Made by a program: the position numbers and the translations under genes. The notes beneath the pieces were generated by a model, which was given only the letters and a program-made list of their open reading frames with translations, did no database searches and was not told where the DNA came from. From positions 37,327,699 through 37,391,698 of the forward strand of contig CM038717.1 in NCBI GenBank assembly GCA_021613375.1: a DNA stretch of 64,000 nt, in the 5' to 3' direction. Origin of the DNA: Megaleporinus macrocephalus (Eukaryota > Chordata > Actinopteri > Characiformes > Anostomidae). Shown in pieces: positions 1-64,000 of this stretch (position 1 is the first letter of the stretch; each line of letters opens with the position of its first letter).

Positions 1-489
1 CACAGTCATCTAGTGGTGACTACAGAGCGGAATTACTGTTATTTACTGTTAATATAGATCAGTATATTACTGTGAAAGTATATACTTGTTTTGTACATCT
101 AATTTATATTTATACACATTATTAAAAAAAAAAAAAAACTATGCTAACGTTCATTTTGGCTATGGGGTTTGTAATAGTATGTTAGCACTAAGCTAACAGA
201 GATGCGCATGAGAGTGTTCTTGTACTAGTAAAACTAATGAAGCCTTATGCAGGCAAAGAAACCCTATCCCACACATTCGGACCATCCCTGTCGCCATAGA
301 AACGGCTATTTGTGGCGCCTCCTCGCTCATGCTTTCACTGGCTAGAACTTTATAATGCGATAACAAAGGAATCGGAAGTTACGGGCTTTTCAAAGATCTA
401 TTTTTGGGTAAAGTCTGAATTTTTCTGTTGAGAATGTTGAAAAAATAAAATAACAATAAAAGACAGAAATGCATTAAAGCTCAATGAAC
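1..489. other. Intron after exon w26, no feature seen
   Basis: AT-rich intron with one short poly-A run near base 124. I see no further collagen exon, RNA gene or clear repeat. Confidence 0.6.
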
Positions 490-63238
<62,749 letters not shown>

Positions 63239-63239
63239 C

Positions 63240-63242
<3 letters not shown>

Positions 63243-63272
<30 letters not shown>
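63243..63272. repeat. (GA)n microsatellite at exon w1 acceptor
   Basis: About 15 GA units. On the transcript strand this is the polypyrimidine tract of the exon w1 acceptor. Confidence 0.95.
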
Positions 63273-63274
<2 letters not shown>

Positions 63275-63360
63275 ACGTATCAGTCAAACAATAATAAAAC
63301 AAACAGCAGTGTAGTATCAGAGTTACATCTGTGAGACTGTATATGCGGAACTGTGGGTTT

Positions 63361-64000
63361 AGTTCTTTGTGGGGACCTACCACGTCCCCAAAATGAAGGA
63401 AAACAAGAACGTTCTGTTAGTGTGTGTCTGTGTTTGAGTAGAGACTAGAGACAGAAAGATTTAGATTCAGCTTAATGAAGTGCTGAGCAGTCAAAGCAGG
63501 TATTAGATGAAAACTGTATGTTTCCTCAAGGAGAAGCTTGAGGCATTTATAATATATAATAAATCTTTTATTTAAGTATTTATCATTGTTGTCTGAAGAA
63601 ACACTCCAAAATCTCCAAAAATGACAACTTAACAGTCATTACTTTCAATGTAAGTCAATGGAACCAGAATTTTTAAAGTAATTCTATTGGTTCATTCATC
63701 AACACATGCTTACTGTAGGTTCAGTTCTTTGTGGGGACCAACCACGTCCCCAAAATGAAGGAAAACAAGAACGTTCTGTTAGTGTGTGTCTGTGTTTGAG
63801 TAGAGACAGAAAGATTTAGATTTAGCTTAATGAAGTGCTGAGCAGTCAAAGCAGGCATTAGATGAAAACTGTATACAATATGTTTCCTCAAGGAGAAGCT
63901 TGAGGCATTTATAATATATAATATATCTTTTATTTAAGTATTTATCATTGTTGTCAGAAGAAACACTCCAAAAATGACAACTTAACAGTCATTACTTTCA
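63361..64000. repeat. Tandem duplication, 362-base period, cut by window end
   Basis: AGTTCTTTGTGGGGACC starts at 63361 and 63723, and both copies continue with ACCACGTCCCCAAAATGAAG through to CTCCAAAAATGACAACTTAA. The second copy is truncated by the window edge. Confidence 0.9.

Overview
This is vertebrate nuclear DNA, most likely from a ray-finned (teleost) fish. It carries the 5' half of one fibrillar-collagen gene, read entirely from the minus strand. Support for a fish comes from short exons in long introns, very abundant microsatellites and minisatellites, tRNA-derived SINEs, Tc1-like and hAT-like miniature elements, and an L1 fragment of fish type. The species cannot be fixed from the window. 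The best name for the gene is col5a1 (collagen alpha-1(V)). I located 26 exons, all with GT donors and AG acceptors and one continuous reading frame (2,849 coding bases, about 949 codons). I number them w1 to w26 in transcript order, so w1 is at the right end and w26 at the left end. The signal peptide, first exons and promoter lie beyond base 64000. The rest of the triple helix and the C-propeptide lie before base 1.

In protein order, w1 to w3 encode most of the N-terminal thrombospondin/laminin-G-like (TSPN) domain. w4 to w6 are the acidic, tyrosine-rich variable region; w5 and w6 are unusually large and carry long serine and glycine/serine repeats. w7 to w10 are the minor triple helix, w11 is the NC2 linker, and w12 to w26 start the major Gly-X-Y helix. 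From w13 the exons are 54 or 45 bases, the classic fibrillar-collagen pattern, and each starts on a full glycine codon.

No second protein gene was found. The remaining ~61 kb is intron. By my rough count about 24 kb of it is tandem repeat, and almost every larger intron has its own repeat unit (10, 11, 19/38, 20, 27, 28, 30, 42 or 67 bp, or long CT/GA tracts). The mobile elements include three copies of one hAT-type miniature element and two of another, one nested in the first, with 8-bp target duplications. There are also TA-flanked miniature elements, SINE copies inside a triplicated segment, a decayed L1 ORF2 fragment and a 1.5-kb inverted-repeat element that contains its own 20-bp array.

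The points most worth a second look are: the silk-like Ser/Gly insertions in the N-propeptide; splice signals around those exons that suggest regulated splicing (a UG-repeat acceptor and an acceptor that also reads as a donor); and CTCF-like motifs carried by the miniature elements and SINEs inside the gene.
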